DNA from: Artocarpus heterophyllus
Lineage: Eukaryota; Streptophyta; Magnoliopsida; Rosales; Moraceae
DNA: 64,000 nucleotides
Direction of reading: 5' to 3'
Assembly: GCA_025403435.1 (NCBI GenBank)
Contig: CM046333.1
Span: 17,881,770-17,945,769, forward strand
Both the position numbers and the translations under genes were made by a program. Of this stretch, positions 1 to 11,248 are shown one piece after another. Numbering within the stretch: position 1 is the first letter of the stretch; each line of letters opens with the position of its first letter. The notes below the pieces were generated by a model. It saw nothing but the letters and a program-made list of their open reading frames with translations. It did not search any database and was not told the origin of the DNA.

Positions 1-1296
1 GTAACTGATTCTTCAAAACAGTTTTAAAGTAATAGGGCCAAAGAATGTGTAACACGCAGTGTACTATATGTTTTAGAAGACTTAGAGCATTATATTGTAT
101 ATATTAGATGATTATTATATTATTAAGTTAATAAGAATAGTAATTACATTAATATAATTCTTCTCGTACTATTGAATATAATTATTTTTCAATGTGTTGT
201 ATCGTTTTCTATTATTTAATGTCATGTGCAAAATTGGGGACCTGGCTATCAATTTTTCTGATACTTATTATTTTATAACTCTTTCTGTCCTCTTCCTCAC
301 CTTCCATAAACGTCCAATATTTGGGGGTCTTGGGTTGTGCAAAACTGTGGGTGTTCTAGTAATAGCCATACACTATGACCATCTATGTGACAAATTCTGT
401 ATTGGTGTAAAATCAAGATTTGACGCATGCGGTAGATTGTTGGATTTTACCGGCTACAGAGAGAATCAGACCCCAACGCCGAATAGCACATGCTTCAACA
501 GAGAAGTTGGATTAAAAAAGATTTGTGGAATTGTCTGTAATTCGGAAGATCAATAGATCAACATTGTCAGCAAAGTTTTTTTTTTTTTGTTTTTAATATT
601 AGACACGTTCAACGCCTATGTACCAACTTTGAGAGGAAGTGTTGAGGTTTTTTAGGTTGATTATCAACGACTGTCCTTATAATTACTCTTTCTGCTACCT
701 TCCATATTTAGAGATAATATAGCTGCATATTAGGTGTGGATGCACCCATTAGTTTGATTATAAGAGCTTGATTTTAGGCACCCACGGAGGGAGTTAAGGA
801 CTAGTGGGGCTACAAGGATGACATTCATGCTCGTGAGTATTTGCCTTTAATAGGATAAGTATAGGGATATTATATGGGACTGGGGGCGAGGGCATAGGGG
901 TTCAAAATCTTTACTTTTAAAAATCTTATATATATAAATGAGCCGTATTATATTAATATACATTAACCCCCATTAAAATTTCAAATTAGTCTTGTAGCCA
1001 CCTTAAAGATATCGCTTTCTTTAAAAGTTCAACAGATATAAAAATTCGTCGTGGACAATTGTAGTATGTTAGTAGATATTTATTTTGATTAGATTTTTAG
1101 TTTAGTTATTAGACTTTATTGACGAAAATTTCTGGCTCCATTTTTTGGTAGCCTTATTATATGAGAAATATTCATCTTTATATATTGTTGTACAGATTCA
1201 TTGCAATGAATGTGAATGAAAAAACATTCTCAATTTCTTCTTTTTTGAGTTTGTGATCGCACCATAATTGGGTCAAAAACATTCATACCCCTCTAA
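1..1296. other. AT-rich spacer, no gene recognised
   Basis: I see no gene here. The longest open frame (194-556, plus, 120 codons) has no recognisable domain and no coding-like composition. Around 770-1150 there are phrases that resemble the ends of degraded hAT-type MITEs (a GGAGGGA/GGGGCTA-rich stretch near 795 and a TTTCTGGCTCC stretch near 1130), but the ends do not pair well enough to call an element. Confidence 0.5.
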
Positions 1297-2155
1297 TAGG
1301 GTGTTTAGCATTTTTGGTTTCAACTAAAACTTTTAGTTGTTAGAATATAAAGCTCTCACATCCTATAGCGACAAGAAAAATTAAGTTAAAGTGTAAAACT
1401 CCCGTATGCTACAATGGTTTTAAACAAAATAGGTTTGAACCAATGGTTTGAACAAATACTCAATCCTAAACACTAGGACTGTGTAGAAAAACCGTCAAAC
1501 CACTAGACCAGACTAATCCGGCAGTGACCAAGGACTGTTTAAAAACAGTCCTAAACTAAATGGTCTGGTACGATTTGGAACTTTGTAACCGTGGTCCAAA
1601 CCAAACCGGACCGTTTATGTACTATATAATAAAAAATAAATATATATAATATATTCCACAATTATCATACTAGATCCCTAAAAAAAACCCTTCTTTAATT
1701 AAATTGAATCATATGCTATTTGGCAAGAGGGGTTTTAACCATTATGTCAGTTATGAACAGTGTAAAGCTCTCATATGTTACAGTAAAAAGAAAAAAGTTG
1801 CTACAATGTAAAGCTCTCACATGTTCAGTAAAAAAAGTTCTAACCAATGGTCCCCATCACCCTACCAAACACCTTATCAGTTTCATTTTACCATCTCTTA
1901 CTTTTTGGATATTTAGAGTTTTGAAAGTATACAAATCTAAAACAAAAACATCACAAAAATCTCTTAAAAGAGGTCCCAAACTGCAGTTCAAACAAGACTA
2001 GACCATTCTAAAATGGTCCAGTCTAGTCCTAATACCTTAAACAGTTCGATACGATCTTAAAATTTCCCAAACTATCAAAATGCTCAGGTCTAAAAAACTT
2101 AAAGGTTTGGGATCAGATCGGGCTAGACCATACATAGCCCTACCAAACACCCTAT
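1297..2155. mobile_element. MITE-like non-coding element or composite of two
   Basis: The left edge reads ATAGGGTGTTT and the right edge reads AAACACCCTAT, so the outer 11 bases are inverted repeats. A third copy of the right-type end (CTACCAAACACCTTA) sits at about 1851-1872, so this may be one element inside another or a tandem pair. The body has repeated phrases such as GTAAAGCTCTCACATG and CCAAACCGG but no coding sequence. I could not find a convincing target-site duplication. Confidence 0.35.
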
Positions 2156-2216
2156 AAAATTTTCATACTTTCCTATTGGCCTTCATATTTTTGAAATCAA
2201 CTTAAATCAGCCCTTA

Positions 2217-2619
2217 GAGTGTGTTTGGTAGGAGGAAGAGATGGAGAGAGGGAGATGGGTGAAAGGAGAGACTCAATCCCTTGTTTGGTTTGGGGAAGAG
2301 ATAAAGGAGAAGAGAGGTGGAGGGATGACCTTTCTCCTTATGCCTACCAAATCTACTCCTTCTAATGATAGAAGGATCCATTAAATCCCTCCTAGTTATA
2401 TACAAAAAGACTATTTTATCCTTGAAAAATTATTTAATAAATAATCCAAACAGACAATATAGTAATTAGATAAAAAAATATATTATCTACCCTTTTAATT
2501 CTCCCTCCGTCTTGCCAAACTACTTGAAGGATTATTATAATCATTACCATCTTTCACATTCCCCTCTATCCAATTCTCTTCATTCTTCGTACTCTTCATC
2601 CCTCTTTCCAAATGGAGCC
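2217..2619. mobile_element. Tourist-like MITE (PIF/Harbinger type)
   Basis: A 403-bp non-coding element is flanked by TTA on both sides (2214-2216 and 2620-2622), the usual target duplication of PIF/Harbinger elements. The left end GAGTGTGTTTGGTAGGAGG and the reverse complement of the right end GGCTCCATTTGGAAAGAGG agree at about 12 of 19 positions, which suggests an old copy. The short minus frame inside it (2214-2405) reflects purine-rich low-complexity sequence and is not a gene. Confidence 0.5.
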
Positions 2620-3534
2620 TTAAACATATCATAGTATTATAAAATATGCCTTTTGTAAATAACAAAATTATTAATATATAGAAATCAACACCTTTGAAGG
2701 GTGATTTTGAGGTTGAGCACTATATTGATCAACGCAAGCGACGTGCTAAAATTTTTAAAAATATATATATTTTCATGTTGTAACAAAAGTGGTACTCTAA
2801 AACACTGCTAAGTTTAATTGTGAAAAAGTATTTGAAGTACGGGGACAAAGTGGATATAAAATGTTTGATAAAGTAATTCAAACTAATAATTTAAATTATT
2901 TGTTTATTTAAAATAAATCCATGAGTTTAAGCTATCATGCAAAACACTTGTGGAACACGCAGGGTACCATAAATGTGCAACACGTACGGTCCGTATTGTA
3001 TTACTCGGGCAACATGTGACACTTTGATATGTTTATTTTCTTATGGGAATTACCGGTTTATATCTCATAATCAAATTAGACCTTTTAAAAGGATTTTTTT
3101 TATAATTTTGATGACAAAAACTTTGTAATTTTTAAGTAAATATGTAAGAAGATTCTTGAGCAGTTTTTAGAATTTGTTGAACACTAGATGCCCTATTGAG
3201 CCAAAATCAGAAATCTCACATTTTCATAATTTATTAACAAAATATTGAAAATAGCTAAGTGGCCATGTGCACCAGCAACGATGTCATTATCACATTCACA
3301 TATTAATTGATTACTGCATAAAATCACACAGCAAACGTCCGATCGAAGCTGGTCTGAACTAATGACATATACTGTGGCAGACAATATATATATATATATT
3401 CAAGTATAACATTATTGCTTTTTTGTCGGGTTCAATTGCTTATCGAAAACAAAAGTCATGTTTAATTATACGAAATTTTCCTACCACATAAGCTCGGTGG
3501 ACCATTTGTATATTTTCTGATCAAGATGGTGTGT
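2620..3534. other. AT-rich spacer
   Basis: No gene or recognisable repeat family is visible. A short TA dinucleotide run lies at about 3386-3400. The last five bases (3530-3534, TGTGT) are the left copy of the target-site duplication of the neighbouring gypsy element. Confidence 0.5.
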
Positions 3535-3904
3535 TGTAACACCCCTATGTGGGGTTAACAGTTTTAAATAAATAAAAATAATTTTAAATTTTATATTATT
3601 TAAATCAATTAAACAATGCCCATGGGTCTTTAAACAACAAGAAAAATAAAAATAAACGTTTTAAATACAAACCACAGTTTTTAGTGTAGCACCAAATATA
3701 TATAATTACAGTCATCATCACCATAGTACAATTCCCAAATAACTTAACACAGCCATAAAAAAAAATAATACAACTCTTACATGTTGTAGATAAGTTGTAA
3801 TTAAACAGGGTCTTCTAACACGAAAACAGCAAGATTGTTTTCGCTTATTCCTCTTCAAATATGTTGCACTGAGTTCCACCTGAGATATGAAGATATGATA
3901 GGGA

Positions 3905-3922
3905 TGAGCATCGACATGCCCA
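3905..3922 (-). promoter_or_regulatory. Conserved LTR stem-loop, first family
   Basis: On the plus strand the block reads TGAGC, eight bases, GCCCA. On the minus (transcribed) strand it is TGGGC-N8-GCTCA, a five-pair stem with one G-U pair, preceded by CCTACTG-type sequence. The same block with a shorter loop occurs in all LTRs of the two other gypsy families in this window. The copy in the other LTR is at 11620-11637. The function is unknown. Confidence 0.5.
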
Positions 3923-4890
3923 GTAGGGAAATCATGACTCACCTTATGGTTTATCCATTACCACATTAAAAACTGCATGGTTAGTAGGTTACATCATATT
4001 CCAGATTATGAGGTTTATTATGATCACATCTTATGGATACCGTAGTTAATCATTACCAAGTGTCATAATTACACATTTATACAAATATTACCAATCATCA
4101 TTGTTCCTAGGTATCCATGTTAAATTGAGTATCACTCAACTCATCGAAACCCAAATGGGCGCACTTGATCACCCTATAAACATTCCAAGGGTGTTCCGGT
4201 GAGGGGACATCAAGCCCCGAGTCCTCACCAAATCGATTCCTGTACAGTGTGTTCTGGGACTTTCAACCCAAGGAAGCGTCATCACCTTCCCCCTATTTTT
4301 CCTTTTAGGGTATTCGTGCCCAAGGACGTAACCGTCGCCCTTTTTACATCTCACTATTCCTTTGTATCCAATTTATATTTATAGAGTCAATTTCCTAACC
4401 ATGCTTCTCAATTTATAACATATGTCAAATCATTATATTTATCGCTATACAATATACATATTTTACAATATAAAACAATCAAATTTAATTTACCAAAACC
4501 TCACAAAAGATGAGTAATAGAATCCCTACCTTCAAAGCTTAACAACAAACTTTTATTCTCGGAATTAATCAACGTTAGCTCCACACATCCTTGACCCTAA
4601 GGCATGCATAAGGACAATTAAAACTAAAGCACAACGTATAATCACATTCATAAGTGAATTATGTGTAAACCCGTCTACTAGTGCCATTAAAGTATTTTTA
4701 TGCAATTGTTCTTTAAATACAAAGTAAACAATTTTTATCTTAAACGCAATATAAAATACATACAAGCAATTTTTATGTTTTAGTCTCTAATAAGAATTCA
4801 TAAATCATTTAGGGTAGTATTGGAAAGGTTGTAAGACATTAAGAGACTAGAAGGTGAGCAAAATTGGGTTTTTGGTTCAAGTTAACAGCT

Positions 4891-4919
4891 AGTATACCAT
4901 GGCAACTTGGTGGTATACT
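4891..4919. repeat. Perfect 9-bp inverted repeat inside LTR
   Basis: AGTATACCA and TGGTATACT flank an 11-base loop. It is repeated at 12606-12634 in the other LTR. It opens a stretch of about 140 bp with recurring GGGTT, GGTTTAC and GGTGGTTTA phrases, which lies at roughly the LTR position where the other families carry their GC-motif clusters. Confidence 0.6.
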
Positions 4920-6343
4920 TTTGTAAAAAGGCGGGTTCACTATCTACAATTAACACACGGGTTAACAGGTGGTTTACTTAAGATAGACGGGTGGTTTATT
5001 ACCACTGGCAGGTTTACTAGTTTCTAATCCGAAAATTGAAAAATTCATAGAAATTAAAATACAACTCCGATTTAGGGTCATGATAGCTCATTGGAAAGCT
5101 TAGGATGTCTACTTTTTAAATATGTAAACCAATTTACAAAATTCATTTTCATTTAACTCCAGAATTTTAAGAAATAGCCACTGCCCATAGAGGTATTATA
5201 AAGTTTATGGGATGTCAAATTTTTCTTTAACTTAAAGCATATTATCCTTGTTTAAAATCTCAAAACCATTCCAAAATATGCAACATGCATTATATAATCA
5301 GAATAAACATATTCTCATGAGTTTTATACCAAAATCATTATCAAATTATATCTCTAGCCTTTCTTGTAAATAATGATGAAAACATGCTTAAATTTGCTCT
5401 TTAAGCTCAAAACATTAGAACATCAATCTTAAAGTTATGGAAACCGGTTTTAAACATTCCTAACATGTTTCTAACATTGTCATCAAACCAAAATAAAAGT
5501 TGGTTGTGGGTTGTAACTCAAGACTCAAGTTTTTTGTTCATAAATGTTTAAGGATGCATGTTAACTTAACTAGAAATTTGCATGAATTTTGAACACGAAA
5601 ATTATGCATTAAACATGGAGAAAATACATACTAAAAACTAAGTTTAGATTAAAGAAAACCTACCTCAAAACTTCTTCGAAAAGCACCAAAGTTCGGGTTA
5701 ACAATCAAGCTTGAATTAACTCTAAAACCGCTTCGATCATGGTTGGGAATTATAATTGTCTTGGCCACAAAGAGAGCTTTGTGCTCTATGTCTTTAGTGA
5801 GAAATTTGAAGTGAGAAAGGGAGAGAATGAGAACTAGAGAAGAAGGTGGTGATAGTTAAATAAAAAGATATCAAAATGCTTAAGAGTAATGGGATGTTTA
5901 CGAGGGAAAGTTGTAAGAAGAAACAAAAGAGTCTTAAAGGAAAATATCATCTTGTCTCCCATGAAGATTTTTAGCAAATCATGCTAACATAATTGAGGGG
6001 ACAATTGGAGTGAATTATAGAAGAAGATAAGGAAATAATTAAAGAGGTGGTTGAGAAAATATCTCCATGTCTTTTATGAATTGAGGGAAAATAATTCAAT
6101 GTCCCCTTCGGATACCTTTAGCAAAATAAGAAGAAGGCTATATAATTGAGCAATAATTTAGGGAGACAAGATTGGTAGAAGTGTTGGTAAATTTTGAATG
6201 TTTCTTAGGAAGACTTGGTAAGAAAATACTAAAGTGGTATTTTTTTTTTTTTAATGATCGTAAACAACTTAGTAATTTTAAATAGTCACATTTTATTCAT
6301 TAAATTTTACAAAATCATGCCCGTTAAAAATACGGGTGTTACA

Positions 6344-6358
6344 GCTCTCCCCTCCTAT
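6344..6358 (-). promoter_or_regulatory. Polypurine tract of the young gypsy element
   Basis: On the minus strand, directly upstream of the 3' LTR, the sequence is the purine-rich ATAGGAGGGGAGAGC. This is the expected plus-strand DNA primer, and its position next to the LTR boundary fixes the element's orientation. Confidence 0.85.
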
Positions 6359-6399
6359 AAAAAATTTCGTCCTTGAAATTTCTTACATTGATTACAATG

Positions 6400-8331
6400 T
6401 TAAAACAAATGTGGATACTTTTCTCTCATTTCAGATTCAAGTTCCCATGTGGCTTCCTCCACATCATGGTGTTGCCACATCACTTTCACCAGAGGAATTT
6501 CACGACGACGTAATATTTTTATTTCATGATCCAGTATTTGAACTGGAATTTCTTCATAATTCGTATCTCCTTGAATCGGCACATCTGTCCACATGATCAC
6601 ATGTGAAGGGTCGGGTTCATACTTTCTCAACATCGATACATGAAACACATTATGTACATGAGACAATTGTGGTGGTAGGTCTAAACGGTATGCCAACGTT
6701 CCAATGCGTTCCACAATCTCAAACGGTCCTGTATACCTTGGTGCTAACTTTCCTTTAACACCAAATCGAGATACACCTCGTTTTGGTTTCACTTTTAAGA
6801 ACACAAAGTCTCCGATCATGAACTCTAAAGGTCGCCTCCTCTTATCTGCATAACTCTTTTGTCGACTTTGAGCTGTCTGAAGACGTTCGCGAATAATCTG
6901 GATCTTGTCCGTTGTTTCTCTGATAAACTGAGGCCCAAGTTCAAGACGCTCTTCCTTTTCAGCCCAACACAATGGAGATCTACAAGGTCTACCATATAAG
7001 GCCTCATATGGAGCCATTCTAATACTTGCTTGGTAACTGTTGTTATATGCGAATTCAACATATGGCAGCTGTGCAGCCCAATTTGTTCCAAAGTCCAGCA
7101 CACAAGCCCGAAGCATATCCTCGAGAATCTGAATGACACGTTCAGATTGTCCATCTGTTTGAGGATGAAAAGCTGTACTAAAATTCAATTGAGTTCCCAA
7201 GGCCCTCTGCAATCCTCTCCAAAATTTCGACGTGAAACGTGTATCTCTATCGGAAACTATTGACATTGGCACTCCATGCAATGTCACTACCTTTTCCACG
7301 TATAATTGACATAATTTTGAGAAACTATAACTAGTTCTGATTGGGATGAAGTGGGCTGTCTTAGTTAAACGATCTACAATTACCCAAACGGCGTCATGCC
7401 CTATTTGAGTCTTAGGAAATCCAGTAACAAAGTCCATTGTCACATGATCCCACTTCCATTCTGGAATAGGTAAGCTCCTCAACTCGCCTCCAGGCTTTTG
7501 ATGTTCCGCTTTAACCTGTTGGCACGTCATGCACTTAGAGACAAAGGTTGCTACATCTCGTTTCATTCCTCGCCACCAGTATTGTCGTTTTAGATCCATA
7601 TACATTTTTGTGCTTCCAGGATGAATAGCAAACTTTGAACGGTGAGCCTCATCTAGCACCGCATGCCTGAGATATGGATCCTCTGGAACAACTAATCTTC
7701 CTTTGTAAAGTAAAAATCCTTCTGGCTCAATCTGCCATCCATCCAGTTGTTCTCCATTTTGTATTTGCTCCCAAACCCTACGTAATCCTTCATCGTGCCA
7801 TTGTCCTTGTTTTACTTTCTGAATTAACGTAGGAGTTGCTATCACATTGAATAGGAAAGCTCTCTCGTCATCTTCATAATATTGCAAGTTGAAGTCGGCG
7901 ATAGTGACTCGTCTCCAATCTTCCAATGCTAAACTGGCTATACGTCCGTTGTTCTTACGACTTAGAGCATCTGCCACGGCATTTGCTTTTCCAGGATGAT
8001 ATTGGATACTAAAGTCATAGTCCACCATGTACTCAGTCCATCTTCGTTGCCTTAGATTGAGATCCTTTTGAGTAAACAAATATTTCAGACTTTGATGATC
8101 TGAATATAGCTCGAACTTTGCGCCATATAGATAACATCTCCAAATTTTGAGTGCGAAAACCACAGCAGCTAACTCAAGATCATGTGTGGGGTAGTTCCTC
8201 TCATGGGGTTTCAACTGGCGTGAGGCGTAGGCAACTACTCGTCCATGCTGCATTAACACACAACCCAAACCATTTCCTGAGGCATCAGTGTATACTGTGT
8301 AAGGCTCCTCGTTGTTAGGTATGATTAGCAC
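6400..8331 (-). CDS. Gypsy polyprotein, RNase H - integrase - chromodomain part
   Basis: This 643-residue frame continues the upstream Gag-Pol frame in the same phase; only one amber codon (8389-8391) lies between. RNase H motifs are at the start (TDASG about residues 15-19, DLELAA about 51, YSDHQS about 76). Integrase follows with an HHCC zinc-binding module (H230, H237, C267, C270) and the catalytic D300, D361, E397 in D-x35-E spacing. The [15 protein letters not shown] region near 530-570 and a C-terminal chromodomain-like tail (about 590-643, with EATWELE near 626) complete it. All catalytic residues I can place are present. The first Met is simply the first after the stop, so this is not a separate gene: the natural product would be a single Gag-Pol polyprotein cut by its own protease. 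Confidence 0.9.
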   Translation of the reverse strand: MLIIPNNEEPYTVYTDASGNGLGCVLMQHGRVVAYASRQLKPHERNYPTHDLELAAVVFALKIWRCYLYGAKFELYSDHQSLKYLFTQKDLNLRQRRWTEYMVDYDFSIQYHPGKANAVADALSRKNNGRIASLALEDWRRVTIADFNLQYYEDDERAFLFNVIATPTLIQKVKQGQWHDEGLRRVWEQIQNGEQLDGWQIEPEGFLLYKGRLVVPEDPYLRHAVLDEAHRSKFAIHPGSTKMYMDLKRQYWWRGMKRDVATFVSKCMTCQQVKAEHQKPGGELRSLPIPEWKWDHVTMDFVTGFPKTQIGHDAVWVIVDRLTKTAHFIPIRTSYSFSKLCQLYVEKVVTLHGVPMSIVSDRDTRFTSKFWRGLQRALGTQLNFSTAFHPQTDGQSERVIQILEDMLRACVLDFGTNWAAQLPYVEFAYNNSYQASIRMAPYEALYGRPCRSPLCWAEKEERLELGPQFIRETTDKIQIIRERLQTAQSRQKSYADKRRRPLEFMIGDFVFLKVKPKRGVSRFGVKGKLAPRYTGPFEIVERIGTLAYRLDLPPQLSHVHNVFHVSMLRKYEPDPSHVIMWTDVPIQGDTNYEEIPVQILDHEIKILRRREIPLVKVMWQHHDVEEATWELESEMREKYPHLF

Positions 8332-8388
8332 AGGTGCACTAGTGAGTCTTTGCTTCAGTTCCTCAAATGCTTCTTCACATTTATCATC

Positions 8389-11139
8389 CTACACGAACTT
8401 AACATTCTTCCTTGTGAGTTTTGTTAATGGAGAAGCAATCTTTGAAAAATTCTCTACGAAGCGTCGATAGTATCCAGCTAGTCCGAGGAAACTTCGAATC
8501 TCCGACACGTTCTTTGGTCGTTCCCAATTTAGCACTGCTTCAATTTTGGAGGGGTCCACTGAGATGCCTTCTTCAGAGACAACGTGTCCAAGGAACTTGA
8601 CCTTCGTCATCCAGAAATCACATTTTTCTCTTTTTGCATAAAGACCATGTTCTCTCAACGTTTGTAGAGCGATCCTCAAATGCTCAGCATGTTCTTCTTC
8701 GTTTTTAGAATAGATCAAGATATCATCTATGAAGACAATGATAAATTGATCTAAGTACGGTCGAAAGACACGGTTCATCAAGTCCATGAAAGCCGCTGGT
8801 GCATTAGTCAACCCGAAAGGCATGACAAGAAACTCAAAATGACCGTAGCGAGTCCGAAAAGCTGTCTTTGGAATGTCCTCTTCTCTTATCTTCAGTTGGT
8901 GATATCCGGATCGTAAGTCAATCTTTGAGAAATAGCAAGATCCTCCTAACTGATCGAACAACTCATCAATTCGGGGTAGAGGGTACTTGTTCTTGATAGT
9001 CAATCGATTAAGCTGGCGATAATCGACACAGAGCCTCAACGATCCGTCATGTTTCTTCACAAAAAGTACTGGAGCTCCCCAAGGTGATGTACTTGGTCGA
9101 ATAAATCCTTTTTCCAGTAATTCGTCCAACTGCTTCCTCAATTCCACTTTCTCAGCAGGTGCCATTCGATACGGGGCAATAGAAACAGGCGCTGCTCCTT
9201 GAGTTAAGTCGATGACAAACTCAATTTCTCTATCAGGCGGAAGTCCGGGCAATTCATCTGGAAAAACATCTGAAAATTCGTCCACCACAGGAGTGTGAGA
9301 GGATAGGTCACTCTTCTTTAGTTCTCCATCTGAAGCAAAGATCGTCCCAAGATTGGTGAAATTCCTTCGTCCTCCAATACAAGCCTTTAGTACCGGGGCT
9401 GGCGTCACTGTTCCTGTTTTTGCCTGAAATTCGATGACTTGTCCATTCTTGGTGAATAAAGAGACACGTTTCCTATGACAATCTACTATTGCCTGGTATT
9501 TAGTTAGCCAATCCATTCCTAAGATTACATCAAACTCTGTCATAGTTATTACATATAGGTCAGCCGATAGTTTATGTTCTCCTATAACAATACACACTGA
9601 TTTACAAATTATGGATACTTCAGCTATCCCGCCCATTGGTGTACTAAGGGTTAATGATGAACTACATGTCTCAGTTTCTAATTGTAGTACGGAAGCAAAT
9701 AACATAGATATAAATGAATGAGTGGCACCAGTGTCAAATAATACATGAGCCCAAGAATGAGACACGTGAATCATACCGTCTACAACTGAGTGATCAGCCT
9801 GTTTTGCTTGTCCAGCTGTAGCCGTAATTGCATAAGCTTGTGCTGGTGCTTTTCCTTTATCACTTTTTCCTCGGTTTCCTTGGCTACTACTAGCCTTATT
9901 ATTATTTCTCCCAGAAAAATATGGCCTTTGATTCATTGAGCCTTGTGGAGTCGGTTGGAAGTTCTGATTAGCATAAAAATTGGAACCCTGTGGCCGCTGT
10001 TGATAGTTGTACTGAGGCTGGAACCCTCGAGGTTGAGTTACTGAGACTTGGGAAGCTGGAGTGTTTTGCTGAGGCGCTCCACGATTTTGACTCCCTCCCC
10101 AAACAGTGGAGCCAAAATGACTTCCTTGTGGCCTTGGTGCAAAGGATGATTGTGTAGGGTGGTTAGGGCAATTTCTCCTCAGATGTCCCACTTGTCCACA
10201 GTTATGACAAGCATACGGTTGGAAACGACCACTACCAGAAGATCCACCACCAATAGTCACTCCACTATGCTGAATGACTTGCCCTTGTGACTTCTCTTTC
10301 TTACTTATTTTCCTTTGACGCCCACCAGAACCCTTATACTCTCCATAGGAGTTATTTAGTTCTGTCTCTGCCCGCTGTGCCGCAGCTACAAGATCAAGAA
10401 AATCTGTTGATGGAACAGCAGCTATCATTTGTCTGATTTTCGGCCTCAGGTTATTTCTAAATTTTTCGCATCTCGCCATTGGATCCGATACAGCCCCGGG
10501 ATTGTAGCGAGACAATTCTATAAATCGAGCATGGTATTCAGCAACTGTTGTATCTCCCTGCACCAGGTTTTCAAATTCTCGCATCATTGCTTGCCTATGG
10601 CTCTGAGGAATATAGGTGTTGCGAAAAATGGTTTCGAACTGCTCCCATGTAAGATTCGGCACATCATAGTCGTCTTTCTGAAGATCCCACCATTCTTCGG
10701 CTTTACCCTCAAATATATATGTTGAAAAGCTAACCCAATACTCCCGTGGAATCCTCAAGGTGTCCAACTTCTTTTTGACTGCCTTTAGCCATTGTTCTGC
10801 TATGACCGGGTTAGGTTCTCCACTAAATGTGGGTGGTTTCTGCTTCATAAACTCCTTCAACAGAGTTAGATGTCGTTGTTCGGGATCACGAACCTCCACA
10901 GGTCTTTGCACATTTTGTAATGCTTGAAGAATTTGTCCTAAATTATTTACTTCTGGTGCAGCTGGCGGGGATTGTGTTGCATGTCGTAGTTGCTCATCTT
11001 CTTGAGCTTGTTCCATCGGTTCCGGTTGCTCAACTTCTTGAGCATGTTCAACCGGTTGTGACAGCTCAGACGATTGCATTTGACGTCTTGGTGGCATAGT
11101 TTCTACTGGCTGCGAAAATTTAACTAGGATCAGTACCAA
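8389..11139 (-). CDS. Gypsy polyprotein, Gag - protease - reverse transcriptase part
   Basis: This is a 916-residue frame. The likely real start is the Met of MPPRRQ at 11097 (residue 15), a common Gag start in this group, because the first 14 residues lack Gag features. The retrotransposon Gag domain spans about residues 95-265. A CCHC zinc knuckle [14 protein letters not shown] is at 311-324. The aspartic protease site FDTGATHS is near 468-475, with the GMDWL motif near 541. Reverse transcriptase runs from about 625 to the end, with LRLCVDYR (701-708), MPFGLTNAP (773-781) and the catalytic FIDD (803-806). The frame ends at an amber codon after NVKFV, a point where relatives normally continue into the RT-RNase H connection. 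Base composition is less AT-rich than the flanks. Confidence 0.92.
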   Translation of the reverse strand: MVLILVKFSQPVETMPPRRQMQSSELSQPVEHAQEVEQPEPMEQAQEDEQLRHATQSPPAAPEVNNLGQILQALQNVQRPVEVRDPEQRHLTLLKEFMKQKPPTFSGEPNPVIAEQWLKAVKKKLDTLRIPREYWVSFSTYIFEGKAEEWWDLQKDDYDVPNLTWEQFETIFRNTYIPQSHRQAMMREFENLVQGDTTVAEYHARFIELSRYNPGAVSDPMARCEKFRNNLRPKIRQMIAAVPSTDFLDLVAAAQRAETELNNSYGEYKGSGGRQRKISKKEKSQGQVIQHSGVTIGGGSSGSGRFQPYACHNCGQVGHLRRNCPNHPTQSSFAPRPQGSHFGSTVWGGSQNRGAPQQNTPASQVSVTQPRGFQPQYNYQQRPQGSNFYANQNFQPTPQGSMNQRPYFSGRNNNKASSSQGNRGKSDKGKAPAQAYAITATAGQAKQADHSVVDGMIHVSHSWAHVLFDTGATHSFISMLFASVLQLETETCSSSLTLSTPMGGIAEVSIICKSVCIVIGEHKLSADLYVITMTEFDVILGMDWLTKYQAIVDCHRKRVSLFTKNGQVIEFQAKTGTVTPAPVLKACIGGRRNFTNLGTIFASDGELKKSDLSSHTPVVDEFSDVFPDELPGLPPDREIEFVIDLTQGAAPVSIAPYRMAPAEKVELRKQLDELLEKGFIRPSTSPWGAPVLFVKKHDGSLRLCVDYRQLNRLTIKNKYPLPRIDELFDQLGGSCYFSKIDLRSGYHQLKIREEDIPKTAFRTRYGHFEFLVMPFGLTNAPAAFMDLMNRVFRPYLDQFIIVFIDDILIYSKNEEEHAEHLRIALQTLREHGLYAKREKCDFWMTKVKFLGHVVSEEGISVDPSKIEAVLNWERPKNVSEIRSFLGLAGYYRRFVENFSKIASPLTKLTRKNVKFV

Positions 11140-11229
11140 ATGATGATGACATTAACACCTAACTTTAAAACCATTCCCAAAGATTAATTTTTAAGGTGGT
11201 GCTATACCCCCTAGGTTAATCGAACCTAG

Positions 11230-11241
11230 GCTCTGATACCA
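11230..11241 (-). promoter_or_regulatory. Primer-binding site (initiator Met tRNA)
   Basis: On the minus strand the sequence TGGTATCAGAGC lies seven bases inside the 5' LTR boundary at 11249. It is complementary to the 3' end of plant initiator methionine tRNA, the usual primer for reverse transcription in this group. Confidence 0.93.
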
Positions 11242-11248
11242 AAAATTC

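Larger units (their letters stand above)
3535..6343 (-). repeat. 3' LTR of the young gypsy element
   Basis: This 2809-bp LTR is almost identical to the one at 11249-14057. Differences noticed include one G in the first G-run, one T in the T-run near 6241, and substitutions near 3586, 5369, 5897, 6108 and 6320. It is unusually long, and its small open frames (61-74 codons) are mirrored in the other LTR and look non-coding. It holds a conserved stem-loop at 3905-3922 and an inverted repeat at 4891-4919. Confidence 0.95.

Noticed and set aside
194..556. 120-codon plus-strand frame near the window start
   Set aside because: No recognisable domain, AT-rich codons, no flanking gene signals. It is probably chance in AT-rich DNA.
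3386..3400. TA-rich runs (also 18708-18724 and 28385-28395) as promoters
   Set aside because: These are simple repeats in AT-rich DNA with no associated gene.
3718..4765. Short open frames (61-74 codons) repeated exactly at 11433-12480
   Set aside because: They lie in the two near-identical LTRs, so duplication explains the conservation. There is no domain and no coding signature.
6825..7154. Minus-strand 109-codon frame inside the integrase region
   Set aside because: It is in a different phase from the clear integrase reading and has no domain of its own.
8389..8391. Programmed stop-codon readthrough in the young gypsy
   Set aside because: The bases after the TAG do not fit the known strong plant readthrough context. 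A private mutation is the simpler reading, although it is kept as a finding to check.
10429..10725. Plus-strand open frame of 98 codons
   Set aside because: It is antisense to the Gag coding region of the young gypsy element and explained as a shadow frame.
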